From a virus: a stretch of 38,482 nucleotides of DNA. The translations under genes and the position numbers were made by a program. Numbering within the stretch: the first letter of the stretch is position 1; every line of letters starts with the position of its first letter. The DNA lies in IMG/VR virus record IMGVR_UViG_3300009160_000076, positions 1 to 38,482 of that record; one strand, given 5' to 3'. This document shows positions 38,078-38,482 of the stretch, piece by piece. The notes beneath the pieces were generated by a model. The model was not told where the DNA came from and searched no databases. It saw nothing but the letters and a program-made list of their open reading frames with translations.

Positions 38078-38482
38078 ATGGATCCGCTGGTCTTCTCAAT
38101 GTCAGGAGTACCACGCTCGAAAGGGCGGCCCCGGGCTACGGTCCGGGGCTCGTTCGCGACCGTCTATACCGATGCTGAGACCCGGAAATATGAGGCGAGC
38201 GTCGGGAAGATCGGCAAGGCCGCGATGTCCGGCCGGGCGCCGTTTACCGGGGCGCTGTCGGTCTCCCTGCGTTTCCGGTTCGAACCAGCCAAGAGCCTGT
38301 CCAAGCGCGCCCGTGCTGCGCTGCTGTCAGGTGAGGCCCCCTTCATCGGCACCAAGGACGTCGACAACCTGGCCAAGGCCGTCCTCGACGGTCTGAACGC
38401 CGTTTGCTTCGCCGACGACCGCCAGATCACCCGGCTCTTCGTGACCAAGACCGCAGCCGAGAAGCCCGGCGTCGACGTCCGG
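38078..38482 (+). CDS. rusA: RusA-type Holliday junction resolvase (cut by window end)
   Basis: At least 135 residues are present and the frame is open at the window edge. RusA motifs are present: KGRPRA near the N-terminus, KDVDN with Asp94 and Asp96, LAKAVLDGLN with Asp104, and DDRQI. The enzyme cuts Holliday junctions and branched phage DNA before packaging. If the window is circular, the frame would run into positions 1-30 and stop at TGA 28-30, adding ten residues. It overlaps the likely start of the first gene. Confidence 0.9.
   Translation, partial: MDPLVFSMSGVPRSKGRPRATVRGSFATVYTDAETRKYEASVGKIGKAAMSGRAPFTGALSVSLRFRFEPAKSLSKRARAALLSGEAPFIGTKDVDNLAKAVLDGLNAVCFADDRQITRLFVTKTAAEKPGVDVR

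Overview
The window is a GC-rich double-stranded DNA tailed-phage genome or prophage. Its head proteins resemble P22-like short-tailed phages: a terminase of the Terminase_3 type, a P22-type portal, a SU10/DUF5309-type major capsid protein, a gp4-like adaptor and a gp10-like beta-propeller tail protein. Codon use, frequent GTG/TTG starts and the style of the small early proteins suggest an alphaproteobacterial host, possibly Caulobacterales. That host call is inference, because no host gene is present.

The layout is strikingly lambda-like. An immunity region at about 35.5-36.5 kb holds a short XRE repressor (minus strand), a divergent Cro-like gene (plus strand) and 17-bp palindromic operators on both sides. 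To its left, a minus-strand early operon of 16 mostly tiny genes (35507 down to 30442) includes a YqaJ-type exonuclease and a probable OB-fold partner. To its right, cro, a CII-like protein, an RMF-like protein and RusA (cut by the window end) lead functionally into the start of the window. There follow two helix-turn-helix proteins, a DnaB helicase, a DUF1376 replication protein with iterons inside its gene, and a 259-residue protein in the position of lambda Q. The window is therefore probably a circularly permuted whole genome opened inside or just after rusA.

Behind the Q-position gene lie a promoter, a leader of about 90 nt and an intrinsic terminator, the arrangement of lambda PR'/tR'. 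The plus-strand late operon runs from 4516 to 30139. It encodes a beta-rich structural protein, TerS, TerL, portal, scaffold, capsid (followed by a strong terminator), adaptor, a large beta-helix tailspike with a glycine-rich tip, a SASA-like esterase, a tail fibre, the gp10-like protein, Gln-rich and transglycosylase-bearing ejection proteins, a lysis cassette (small membrane proteins, an L,D-transpeptidase-like enzyme, overlapping Rz/Rz1) and a metallophosphoesterase. A small membrane-protein gene lies antisense at 26846-27052 and looks like a moron.

The late and early-left operons converge on a 300-bp intergenic region with several terminators and a 35-bp perfect inverted repeat (14-bp arms, 7-bp spacer) that resembles a recombinase core site. 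No integrase, excisionase or partition gene is visible, and the repressor ends abruptly after its HTH domain, so the lifestyle is unclear: a phage with lambda-type control that has lost lysogeny, a phage-plasmid, or one that borrows host recombinases.
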